Below, piece by piece: positions 5,739-11,573 of a stretch of DNA of 11,573 nucleotides. Origin of the DNA: a bacterium UBA7470 (lineage in GTDB: Bacteria; Pseudomonadota; Gammaproteobacteria; Burkholderiales; Burkholderiaceae_C); the NCBI GenBank assembly GCA_002479815.1, contig DLPA01000089.1, positions 1-11,573 on the forward strand, given 5' to 3'. Below the pieces are notes generated by a model. That model searched no databases. It was not told the origin of the DNA and worked only from the letters and a program-made list of their open reading frames with translations. Made by a program: the position numbers and the translations under genes. Every line of letters begins with the position of its first letter. Positions within the stretch are counted from its first letter, which is position 1.

Positions 5739-6941
5739 ATGGACGCACTGAAACAGGGCACAGATGCCTTGTTCATTTTGTTGGGTGGCATCATGGTCTT
5801 GGCCATGCACGCCGGTTTTGCATTTTTAGAACTGGGCACAGTTCGCAAAAAGAACCAAGTCAATGCCTTGGTCAAAATTTTGGTGGATTTTTCGGTATCC
5901 ACGGTGGCTTACTTTTTAGTCGGTTACGCAGTGGCCTATGGGACGACGTTTTTTGTAGGTGCCGATCAGTTGGCCGTTAAAAATGGCTATGAATTGGTGA
6001 AGTTCTTCTTTTTATTGACCTTTGCCGCCGCCATTCCCGCCATTATTTCTGGCGGTATTGCCGAGCGAGCCAAGTTTTGGCCGCAACTGATGGCAACCGC
6101 GGTGATTGTGGGTTTGATCTATCCGTTTTTTGAAGGGATTGTCTGGAACCAAGGCTTTGGGATTCAGGCGTGGATCAAGGCGCTGACCGGCGATGAATTC
6201 CACGACTTTGCCGGCTCTGTGGTGGTTCATGCGGTGGGGGGCTGGATTGCCTTGCCTGCGGTGGTGTTGCTGGGCGCACGCGCCAACCGCTACCGCAAAG
6301 ATGGTGCAATGTCGGCGCATCCCCCCTCCAACATTCCATTTTTGGCCTTGGGTGCTTGGATTTTGTGCGTGGGCTGGTTTGGTTTTAACGTGATGAGCGC
6401 ACAAACGGTGGACAAAATGTCCGGCTTGGTCGCTGTCAACTCTTTAATGGCCATGGTTGGTGGCACGTTGGCGGCGCTGATTGCGGGCAAAAACGATCCG
6501 GGCTTCGTTCACAACGGCCCGCTGGCGGGCTTGGTGGCCGTGTGTGCAGGCTCCGACTTAATGCACCCTATTGGTGCATTGGCAGTGGGTGCCGTGGCCG
6601 GGGCGTTGTTTGTTGTGATGTTCACACTCACTCAAAACCGTTGGAAGATTGACGATGTGCTGGGTGTGTGGCCGCTGCATGGCTTGTGCGGCACTTGGGG
6701 CGGCATTGCAGCTGGCATTTTTGGCAGCACCGCTTTGGGCGGTTTGGGTGGGGTGAACTTCAGTGCCCAACTCATCGGTACGGCAATGGGTATCGTTTGG
6801 GCCTTGCTGGGAGGCGCTGTGGTTTATGGCGTTTTAAAAGCGACGGTGGGCTTGCGCCTCGATCAAGAAGAAGAATACGAAGGTGCGGACGTGAGCATTC
6901 ACCGCATCAGTGCCACACCAGACCGTGAAGTGAGTTGGTGA
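5739..6941 (+). CDS. amtB: Ammonium transporter (Amt family)
   Basis: A 400-residue inner-membrane channel for ammonium uptake, with about 11 membrane segments. It has the Amt signature DFAGSVVVHAVGG (157-169), with D157 and the first pore histidine H164. The second pore histidine is H314 in WPLHGLCGTWGG. WFGFN (213-217) with S220 lies in the pore region, and the conserved ISGGIAERAKF motif is at 103-113. There is no cleaved signal peptide; the N-terminus starts directly at the first helix, as in a subset of Amt proteins. The C-terminal tail EEEYEGADVSIHRI is the cytoplasmic part that PII proteins (GlnK) contact in the family. ATG 5739 has CGAGG five bases upstream. No glnK gene is adjacent, unlike the common glnK-amtB pair. 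Transcribed from the sigma-54 promoter upstream. Confidence 0.97.
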   Translation: MDALKQGTDALFILLGGIMVLAMHAGFAFLELGTVRKKNQVNALVKILVDFSVSTVAYFLVGYAVAYGTTFFVGADQLAVKNGYELVKFFFLLTFAAAIPAIISGGIAERAKFWPQLMATAVIVGLIYPFFEGIVWNQGFGIQAWIKALTGDEFHDFAGSVVVHAVGGWIALPAVVLLGARANRYRKDGAMSAHPPSNIPFLALGAWILCVGWFGFNVMSAQTVDKMSGLVAVNSLMAMVGGTLAALIAGKNDPGFVHNGPLAGLVAVCAGSDLMHPIGALAVGAVAGALFVVMFTLTQNRWKIDDVLGVWPLHGLCGTWGGIAAGIFGSTALGGLGGVNFSAQLIGTAMGIVWALLGGAVVYGVLKATVGLRLDQEEEYEGADVSIHRISATPDREVSW

Positions 6942-6954
6942 GTTCCATCCTCTG

Positions 6955-6980
6955 AGCGCACGTCATGCAGCGTGCGCTTT
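6955..6980 (+). terminator. Hairpin terminator after amt
   Basis: AGCGCACG (6955-6962) and CGTGCGCT (6971-6978) pair perfectly over 8 bp around TCATGCAG, 14 nt after the amt stop. Only a short TTT follows, so termination may be incomplete. Confidence 0.6.
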
Positions 6981-7006
6981 GAAATTCCCACTCTAAAAAC
7001 GCAGTG

Positions 7007-7036
7007 TTGTAATGGCCAAGCGTGGCCTTGTATGCT
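7007..7036 (+). promoter_or_regulatory. Possible sigma-70 promoter with dyad in its spacer
   Basis: TTGTAA (7007-7012) and TATGCT (7031-7036) are 18 bp apart, upstream of the PilJ-domain gene. The spacer contains GGCCA-AGCG-TGGCC (7014-7027), a perfect 5-bp inverted repeat where a bound regulator would block RNA polymerase. The promoter call rests on moderate consensus matches only. Confidence 0.4.
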
Positions 7037-7066
7037 AATGTGAGCCGAGTTTCAAGGAGTCCCCTC

Positions 7067-7858
7067 ATGCATCGCCGTCAATTGCTCAGTCTCAGTGCCG
7101 TCACTCTCGTGACCCCTTGGTCGCTTTTTGCACATGCGCAAGTGACCGATTTGAACGACGCTATCAACAAGGCGGGCCGCCAGCGTATGCTCAGCCAGCG
7201 TATGGGCAAGGCTTGGTTGGCCTTGGTACAAGGGGTGCAAACAGCATCTGCTCAACGGGTGTTAGATGCTTCTGTGGCCTTATTTGACCGTCAGCACGTT
7301 GAACTCAAGGCCTATGCCAATACGCCAGAGCTGAAAGACACCTACCAAAAATTAGAAGGGGTATGGGCCGACTACAAAGCGGCCTTGGTAGGTGCCGCAC
7401 CCCATCGCGCTACCGCCACCAAGGTACTGGAGGCCGATGCCAAGGTGTTGGCTTTGGCGCATCAGGGCACCGTGCAGTACGAAAAGTTGTCAGACAAACC
7501 AGCAGGCAAGTTGGTGAATATGGCCGGCCGCCAACGGATGCTGAGCCAGCGGATGGGGAAGTTTTTTATGGCTGCAGCGATGGGCGCTGACAAAGACAAT
7601 TCATCGGCTGAAATGAACAAGGCCAGAACTGAATTTGTCGCTGCGTTGACCGTGTTGCGCACAGCCCCTGAAGCCACCGCCAAGATCAAAGAAGAGTTGC
7701 AATTGGCCGATCAGCAGTGGACGTTTTTCGATGCAGCTCTCAGGCCACTAGAGCAGGCCAACAGCAATCCCAAAGCCCTGTCCGATGTGTGGATCACCAG
7801 CGAAAACTTACTTACCGTCATGGACAAAGTGACGAGCCTATATGCTGCGCTCAAGTGA
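7067..7858 (+). CDS. Exported protein with two PilJ/NarX-like P-box repeats
   Basis: A 263-residue soluble exported protein. ATG 7067 is chosen because AAGGAG (7054-7059) lies 7 nt before it. The signal peptide is MHRRQLLSLSAV...AHA (cut near residue 24); the RRQLL run resembles a twin-arginine signal, so Tat export is possible. The mature part is mostly helical and holds the 13-residue string AGRQRMLSQRMGK twice, at 36-48 and 153-165, one per half. This is the hallmark of the PilJ-type domain (type IV pili methyl-accepting chemotaxis transducer N-terminus), related to the nitrate-binding P-box of NarX/NarQ. There is no membrane helix, HAMP, kinase or methyl-accepting domain, so it cannot signal alone. 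Next to amt it may be a periplasmic nitrate/nitrite-binding protein; that role is inferred. Confidence 0.85.
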   Translation: MHRRQLLSLSAVTLVTPWSLFAHAQVTDLNDAINKAGRQRMLSQRMGKAWLALVQGVQTASAQRVLDASVALFDRQHVELKAYANTPELKDTYQKLEGVWADYKAALVGAAPHRATATKVLEADAKVLALAHQGTVQYEKLSDKPAGKLVNMAGRQRMLSQRMGKFFMAAAMGADKDNSSAEMNKARTEFVAALTVLRTAPEATAKIKEELQLADQQWTFFDAALRPLEQANSNPKALSDVWITSENLLTVMDKVTSLYAALK

Positions 7859-7875
7859 GCAAGTGAGCAAGTCAG
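7852..7875. repeat. Three 8-bp tandem repeats over the stop codon
   Basis: CAAGTGAG, CAAGTGAG, CAAGTCAG run head to tail. The stop codon of the PilJ-domain gene lies in the first unit and the tract fills the 21-bp gap to the converging dcd stop. It probably arose by replication slippage and changes nothing in either protein. Confidence 0.75.
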
Positions 7876-7879
7876 AACA

Positions 7880-8446
7880 TCAAGCCTTGGGCAAGGTCAC
7901 ACCCACTTGCCCTTGGTATTTGCCGCCGCGATCTTTGTACGAGACATCGCACACTTCGTCACTTTCAAAAAACAGCACTTGAGCACAGCCTTCGCCTGCA
8001 TAAATGCGGGCGGGCAGTGGCGTGGTGTTGGAAAACTCCAGCGTCACATAGCCTTCCCATTCCGGCTCAAACGGGGTGACGTTGACGATGATGCCGCAAC
8101 GGGCATAGGTGGATTTGCCCAAGCAGATGGTCAGCACATTGCGGGGAATACGAAAATATTCCATGGTGCGTGCCAACGCAAAGCTGTTGGGGGGGATGAT
8201 GCAGCTATCGCCTTCAAAATCGACAAAACTTTTCTCGTCAAAATTTTTCGGATCTACCACGGTGCTGTGGATGTTGGTGAAGACTTTGAATTCACGCGCA
8301 CAGCGTATGTCATAGCCGTAGCTGCTGGTTCCATAGCTGATGATTTTTTTCCCATCCACTTGGCGCACTTGTCCTGGCTCAAACGGCTCTATCATGCCGT
8401 GTTGTTCTGCCATGCGGCGTATCCATTTGTCGCTTTTGATGCTCAT
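7880..8446 (-). CDS. dcd: dCTP deaminase
   Basis: A 188-residue cytoplasmic enzyme that converts dCTP to dUTP plus ammonia, feeding dTMP synthesis. It closely matches the trimeric proteobacterial Dcd (E. coli enzyme 193 residues). The motifs are SSYGYDIRCAREF (41-53), the phosphate-binding KSTYARCG (111-118, with S112 and R116) and the catalytic Glu E137 in TLEFSN. The C-terminus has the substrate-lid region YKDRGGKYQGQ (170-180). ATG 8446 has AGGAGT (8455-8460 on the minus strand) 8 nt upstream. The ribosome site lies in the loop of a perfect hairpin described separately. Convergent with the PilJ-domain gene; 47 bp downstream of guaD in the same direction, so it could be read from guaD or from its own promoter. 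Confidence 0.97.
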   Translation of the reverse strand: MSIKSDKWIRRMAEQHGMIEPFEPGQVRQVDGKKIISYGTSSYGYDIRCAREFKVFTNIHSTVVDPKNFDEKSFVDFEGDSCIIPPNSFALARTMEYFRIPRNVLTICLGKSTYARCGIIVNVTPFEPEWEGYVTLEFSNTTPLPARIYAGEGCAQVLFFESDEVCDVSYKDRGGKYQGQVGVTLPKA

Positions 8447-8475
8447 GATTTCAAACTCCTAATTACTGAAATCAT
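8445..8475 (-). promoter_or_regulatory. Hairpin enclosing dcd ribosome-binding site and start codon
   Basis: On the minus strand ATGATTTCA (8475-8467) and TGAAATCAT (8453-8445) are perfect reverse complements over 9 bp with a 13-nt loop. The loop holds the AGGAGT ribosome site (8460-8455), and the 3' arm includes the A and U of the dcd start codon. In mRNA this would place initiation signals in a stem-loop; as DNA it could equally be an operator. Confidence 0.55.
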
Positions 8476-8493
8476 AGCATCAAGCGCCCTACC

Positions 8494-9837
8494 TCAAGCG
8501 TAAACCACCTGCTCGATCATGCGGTCATCACCCAAAATAATGCAGGCAAACAACCACTCCTCCAGCGTTTGAGCCGCTTGCGTGCGTCGCGCCAACAAGG
8601 GGATGGCTTGGGGGTTGAGCACCAGAAAATCCGCCTCGGCCCCCACTTGCAAATTGCCCACCACGCCATCCAAACCCAAGGCTTGGGCCGCACCTGCGGT
8701 ATGCAGCCACCACAAGCGGCTAGGGGCCAATTGCAAACCTGCTTTGGGTTTGCCGCCTTGCGACTCCAAGGTCATACGCGCCGTGAAATAGGCTGCTCGC
8801 ATCGTGGCGAAGGGGGAAAAGGATGTTCCTCCGCCCACGTCCGAAGCCAAGCCATGAAGATGACCGCTGCGCTGCGCCGCGTCAAAATCAAACAGCCCGC
8901 TGCCCAAAAACAAATTGCTGGTGGGACTGACGGCAATCGCACTGCCTTGCTCGCGCAACAAGAGGCGATCGGTATCGTCTAAATAAATGCCGTGGGCATA
9001 GACGCTACGAGGCCGCACCAGCCCAAACTGGTGATACACATCCAAATAGCTGCGGGCCTGAGGATGGAGCTGCCGCACCCATGCGATTTCATCGCGGTTT
9101 TCTGAAACGTGAGACTGCACCCATACACTGGAGTAGCGTGCCGCCAATTCCCCTGCCCCCCGCAGTTGAGCCTCAGAACAAGTCGGCACAAAACGAGGGG
9201 TGATCGCATAGCCCAAGCGTTCACGCGCGTGCCAGCGTTGAATCAAGACCTCAGAATCAATCAAACTGCGCTCAGTCGCATCGTTTGAATCAGGTGTGCT
9301 GGGTGGATTGCGAAGGCCATCGGGGGCGTGTTGATCCATCAAACACAAGCCGGTGATGAGGCGCATGCGCCGCGCCAGCGCTGCGGTACATACAGCGTCA
9401 ACCGCCACTGGATGGGAGGTGGCAAAGGCCAACGCGGTTGTCACGCCATGACGTTGCAACTCATCTAAAAAGACTTGGGCCAAGGCTTGCGCGTGACCGG
9501 CATCAGCAAAGCGGGTTTCTTGGGGAAACGTATAGTGTTCCAACCACGGCAGCAAGCCCTCAGCAGGCGACCCAATCACATCGATTTGGGGATAGTGAAC
9601 GTGCAAATCGACAAAGCCGGGCCCGATCACCTTGTCCGGCCAATGCTGTATCGGCACGCCCTCAGGCACTTGGTTTTGCAAAGCTGCATAAGCACCGCAG
9701 GCCAGTATGCGCTGAGGCCGATGCGCAAGCGTGGTATCGGCGGCAGTCAATAGCAGACCATCGCTGTCAAAGAGCGCTTGGCCTGCCTCATCAAAGCGCA
9801 GCAAACCTGCACGGTACGCATGAATAGTGGTGGTCAT
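8494..9837 (-). CDS. guaD: Guanine deaminase
   Basis: A 447-residue zinc amidohydrolase that deaminates guanine to xanthine and ammonia in purine breakdown. The metal-binding set is complete: H79 and H81 in GFVDLHVHYPQ, H243 in QSHVSEN with catalytic E246, H282 in AHGIYLDD and D333 in SDVGGGTSFS. TPRFVPTCS (213-221) is the substrate-pocket motif typical of guanine deaminases and sets it apart from other amidohydrolases. Length is normal (430-450). ATG 9837 is preceded by a weak CAGG. It lies 95 bp after the purine-type binding-protein gene, same direction, with a purine deaminase beyond, so the group probably takes up purines and strips amino groups from them. The next enzyme, xanthine dehydrogenase, is outside the window. 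Confidence 0.95.
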   Translation of the reverse strand: MTTTIHAYRAGLLRFDEAGQALFDSDGLLLTAADTTLAHRPQRILACGAYAALQNQVPEGVPIQHWPDKVIGPGFVDLHVHYPQIDVIGSPAEGLLPWLEHYTFPQETRFADAGHAQALAQVFLDELQRHGVTTALAFATSHPVAVDAVCTAALARRMRLITGLCLMDQHAPDGLRNPPSTPDSNDATERSLIDSEVLIQRWHARERLGYAITPRFVPTCSEAQLRGAGELAARYSSVWVQSHVSENRDEIAWVRQLHPQARSYLDVYHQFGLVRPRSVYAHGIYLDDTDRLLLREQGSAIAVSPTSNLFLGSGLFDFDAAQRSGHLHGLASDVGGGTSFSPFATMRAAYFTARMTLESQGGKPKAGLQLAPSRLWWLHTAGAAQALGLDGVVGNLQVGAEADFLVLNPQAIPLLARRTQAAQTLEEWLFACIILGDDRMIEQVVYA

Positions 9838-9881
9838 GCCTGTGAGCTTAAGCCATCGACAACACCAATATGTGTTCCCCC

Positions 9882-9936
9882 ATAAGCTTTATTCAGACTT
9901 GGCTATAGCGCCGCCGTCTGCATCTTAAAAGCTTAT
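9882..9936 (-). terminator. Inverted repeat at the end of the BMP gene
   Basis: AAAGCTTAT (9928-9936, overlapping the stop codon) and ATAAGCTTT (9882-9890) are 9-bp reverse complements 37 nt apart. The stem is A/T-rich and no U-run follows, so it is a poor terminator and read-through into guaD is plausible. Confidence 0.25.
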
Positions 9937-11063
9937 TTCAAAGTGCCGATCACACCCTCGGCCAACCAATTCATCTGCAAAATCGCCTCGTCGCTGAGGG
10001 TTTGCCCTGCTGGAATGACGATCTTACCTTGGTTGTCGCGCACGTCGGCGGTTTTGGCTTGGAAGGGGTGGAGTTTGCCGTTGGCGATTTCTAGCTCACG
10101 CCCGATCACTTCTTGCTGTAGGGCAGCGGTAGCTTTCGGGCCAAAGCCGTCGATACGGATCATGCCCTCTTTGACACCGCCCCACAGTCGATTGCTGGCC
10201 CAAGTGCCGTCGCGCACGGCTTCGATGCGGCGGGTGTAATAGTCGCCCCATTGGTGCGTCACAGCCAGCAACTGGGCATCAGGCGCGACCTTGCGCATGT
10301 CTGAGTGATAGGCAACTGCCAACTTACCCCGCTCTTGGGCGGCGATCATCACGGCGGTGGAGCCTGTATGAAAGGCCAACACGTCTGCGCCTTGGTTCAT
10401 CAAACTCATCGCAGCCTCACGCTCGCGTGGGGGATTGAACCATTCACCCAACCACACCACTCGAACTTGGGCGTTTGGATTGACCGAACGCATGCCTAAA
10501 GTAAACGCATTGATGCCTTGAATGACTTCAGGAATCGGAAAACCTGCCACATACCCCGCTTGGGTCGCCACGCGCCCCGCTGCGACACCCGCCAAATAGC
10601 GCCCCTCGTAATAACGGGCATTCGCCACGGCGACATTGGGGGCGGTTTTATAGCCGGTGATGGACTCAAACTTCACATTTGGAAATTCAGCCGCTACCTT
10701 CAGCGTCGGCTCCATATAGCCAAAGCTAGGGGTAAAGATGATGTGTGCCCCACTGCGGGCCAAATCCCGAATCACGCGCTCGGCATCTGGGCCTTCAGCG
10801 ACGTTTTCAACAAAACGAGTCTGTACTTGTGCGGGCTGCCCGGCCTTGTTCAAACGGGCTTCTACGGTCTTGCGTGCATCGTCATGCTGCCGTGTCCAAC
10901 CCGCATCGGTGATGGGTGAGACATAGACAAACGCGGCTTGCACAGGCGGCTTGGCTGCTGGTGCGGCTTTAGGTAAGGCTTGCGCCCAAGCGGGAGAAAC
11001 GAGAGAAAGGGGGGGAAAGGCAACGCAGGCGGCCACGAGCGTGGCGGCGAGGTTTTTGTACAT
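9933..11063 (-). CDS. BMP/PnrA-family ABC transporter substrate-binding protein
   Basis: A 376-residue periplasmic binding protein of the Bmp/Med/PnrA family, whose known members bind purine nucleosides or related bases for ABC import. The signal peptide ends at AWA (25-27). The mature domain starts AAFVYVSPITDAGWTRQHD (43-61), where the aromatic W56 belongs to the family's ligand pocket. FVENVAEGPDAERVIRDLA (84-102) and the IIFTPSFGYM motif follow. The second lobe has GYVAGFPIPEVIQGINAF and ADVLAFHTGSTAV. ATG 11063 has GAGG 6 nt upstream. A terminator lies just 26 nt before the start. Permease and ATPase genes are not in the window. The deaminases on both sides suggest a purine ligand (adenine, guanine or their nucleosides). 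Confidence 0.9.
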   Translation of the reverse strand: MYKNLAATLVAACVAFPPLSLVSPAWAQALPKAAPAAKPPVQAAFVYVSPITDAGWTRQHDDARKTVEARLNKAGQPAQVQTRFVENVAEGPDAERVIRDLARSGAHIIFTPSFGYMEPTLKVAAEFPNVKFESITGYKTAPNVAVANARYYEGRYLAGVAAGRVATQAGYVAGFPIPEVIQGINAFTLGMRSVNPNAQVRVVWLGEWFNPPREREAAMSLMNQGADVLAFHTGSTAVMIAAQERGKLAVAYHSDMRKVAPDAQLLAVTHQWGDYYTRRIEAVRDGTWASNRLWGGVKEGMIRIDGFGPKATAALQQEVIGRELEIANGKLHPFQAKTADVRDNQGKIVIPAGQTLSDEAILQMNWLAEGVIGTLK

Positions 11064-11089
11064 GGTGGTCCTCTACATGACTTCCAAAC

Positions 11090-11123
11090 AAAAAAACACC
11101 CGCTGGGGAAGCGCCAACGGGTG
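11090..11123 (-). terminator. Intrinsic terminator of the purine deaminase gene, or leader attenuator of the BMP gene
   Basis: On the minus strand CACCCGTTGG (11123-11114) pairs with CCAGCGGGTG (11106-11097) with one U-G wobble, then seven U (11096-11090). The matching strand composition makes minus the working direction. It lies 50 nt after the deaminase stop and ends 26 nt before the BMP start codon. Confidence 0.85.
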
Positions 11124-11127
11124 CGGG

Positions 11128-11133
11128 ATTGTA
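11128..11133 (-). promoter_or_regulatory. Possible -10 box of the BMP gene
   Basis: TACAAT on the minus strand is a five-of-six match to TATAAT. A start about 7 nt downstream would put the terminator hairpin at the very 5' end of the BMP transcript. No convincing -35 box is found 17 bp upstream, so this is tentative. Confidence 0.25.
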
Positions 11134-11172
11134 AACGATGACGGAATGAGGGCTAGAACAAGGCGCTGGCGC

Positions 11173-11573
11173 TTAAAAGTGGCGGCAGAATTGCTCTAAT
11201 TTTTGCATCATCTCTGCACGCTCTTCATCGCTGACGAAACTGGCTTCAAAGCTGTTGCGAGCCAATTGAATGATGTCGGTGGTGCTCAAATTCAGGGCGG
11301 CAGCGGTTTGGCAAAAGTTGTCGCCGATGTAGCCACCAAAATAGGCCGGATCATCGGCATTGACGGTGGCGCACAAGTCCGCATCCAGCAGCCGTTTCAA
11401 GGGGTGATCGGCCAAATTTTGAACCACACACAATTTTAAATTTGATAGCGGACAAACCGTCAAAGGAATGCGCTGGGTCGCCAAACGATGAACTAAATGC
11501 GCATCTTCTAAGCAGCGGACACCGTGGTCGATGCGTTCGACATGGAGGGCATCCAAGGCGCTCCAAATGTACG
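11173..11573 (-). CDS. Adenine deaminase (adenosine deaminase superfamily), C-terminal part
   Basis: The last 132 residues or so are present; the N-terminal part with the HxH zinc site lies beyond the right edge. The visible part opens YIWSALDALHVERIDHGVRC, where the His of ERIDHG is an active-site residue, then IPLTVCPLSNLKLC and NADDPAYFGGYIGDNF, with the zinc- and substrate-binding Asp pair in DDP. The DDPAYFGGY form is typical of the bacterial/fungal adenine deaminase subgroup (hydrolysing adenine to hypoxanthine and ammonia); true adenosine deaminases usually differ here. It ends LARNSFEASFVSDEERAEMMQKL. Its transcript ends at the terminator before the BMP gene. Adenine is the preferred substrate call, with adenosine as the alternative. 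Confidence 0.88.
   Translation of the reverse strand, partial: YIWSALDALHVERIDHGVRCLEDAHLVHRLATQRIPLTVCPLSNLKLCVVQNLADHPLKRLLDADLCATVNADDPAYFGGYIGDNFCQTAAALNLSTTDIIQLARNSFEASFVSDEERAEMMQKLEQFCRHF

Noticed and set aside
8569..8982. Plus-strand ORF opposite guaD
   Set aside because: Shadow of the guaD reading frame, with no ribosome site or recognisable domain.

Overview
The window looks like chromosomal DNA of a beta-proteobacterium of the order Burkholderiales, most likely family Comamonadaceae. This is inferred from protein style, moderately high GC by eye and gene content; no database search was possible. Ten complete genes and two partial ones can be supported. Most are housekeeping or respiratory genes, so no wholly new system is evident. 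The main points of interest lie between genes.

Region 1 (1-412) is debris: the decayed end of an IS5-type transposase on the minus strand, a 6-bp tandem repeat, and an operator-like dyad. Region 2 (413-2460) is a yceJ-yceI-yceI group on the plus strand: a b561-type membrane cytochrome followed by two exported YceI proteins, with a GC-rich 107-bp inverted repeat between the first two genes. Region 3 (2461-2784) has no gene; it holds a MITE-like element of about 253 bp with long, nearly perfect terminal inverted repeats. Region 4 (2785-4883) encodes a diheme and a triheme c-type cytochrome in translationally coupled order (ATGA overlap), without a dehydrogenase subunit in view. A GDT1/UPF0016 cation-transporter gene converges on them 4 bp away (4888-5466, minus).

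Region 5 (5467-7858) is a nitrogen-related stretch. An Amt ammonium transporter is preceded by a textbook sigma-54 promoter and a single NtrC-like site about 108 bp upstream of the predicted start. It is followed by a terminator and then a separate gene for an exported protein with two PilJ/NarX-like 'P-box' motifs, a candidate periplasmic nitrate-binding protein.

Region 6 (7880-11573, all minus) handles purines and nucleotides. Reading in the direction of transcription it has the 3' part of an adenine/adenosine deaminase, a BMP-family (purine nucleoside type) binding protein, guanine deaminase (guaD), then dCTP deaminase (dcd). The first three form a plausible purine uptake and deamination set that releases ammonia, which fits the neighbouring nitrogen genes. 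An intrinsic terminator sits only 26 nt before the binding-protein start codon. The dcd ribosome-binding site lies in the loop of a perfect 9-bp hairpin whose stem enters the start codon.
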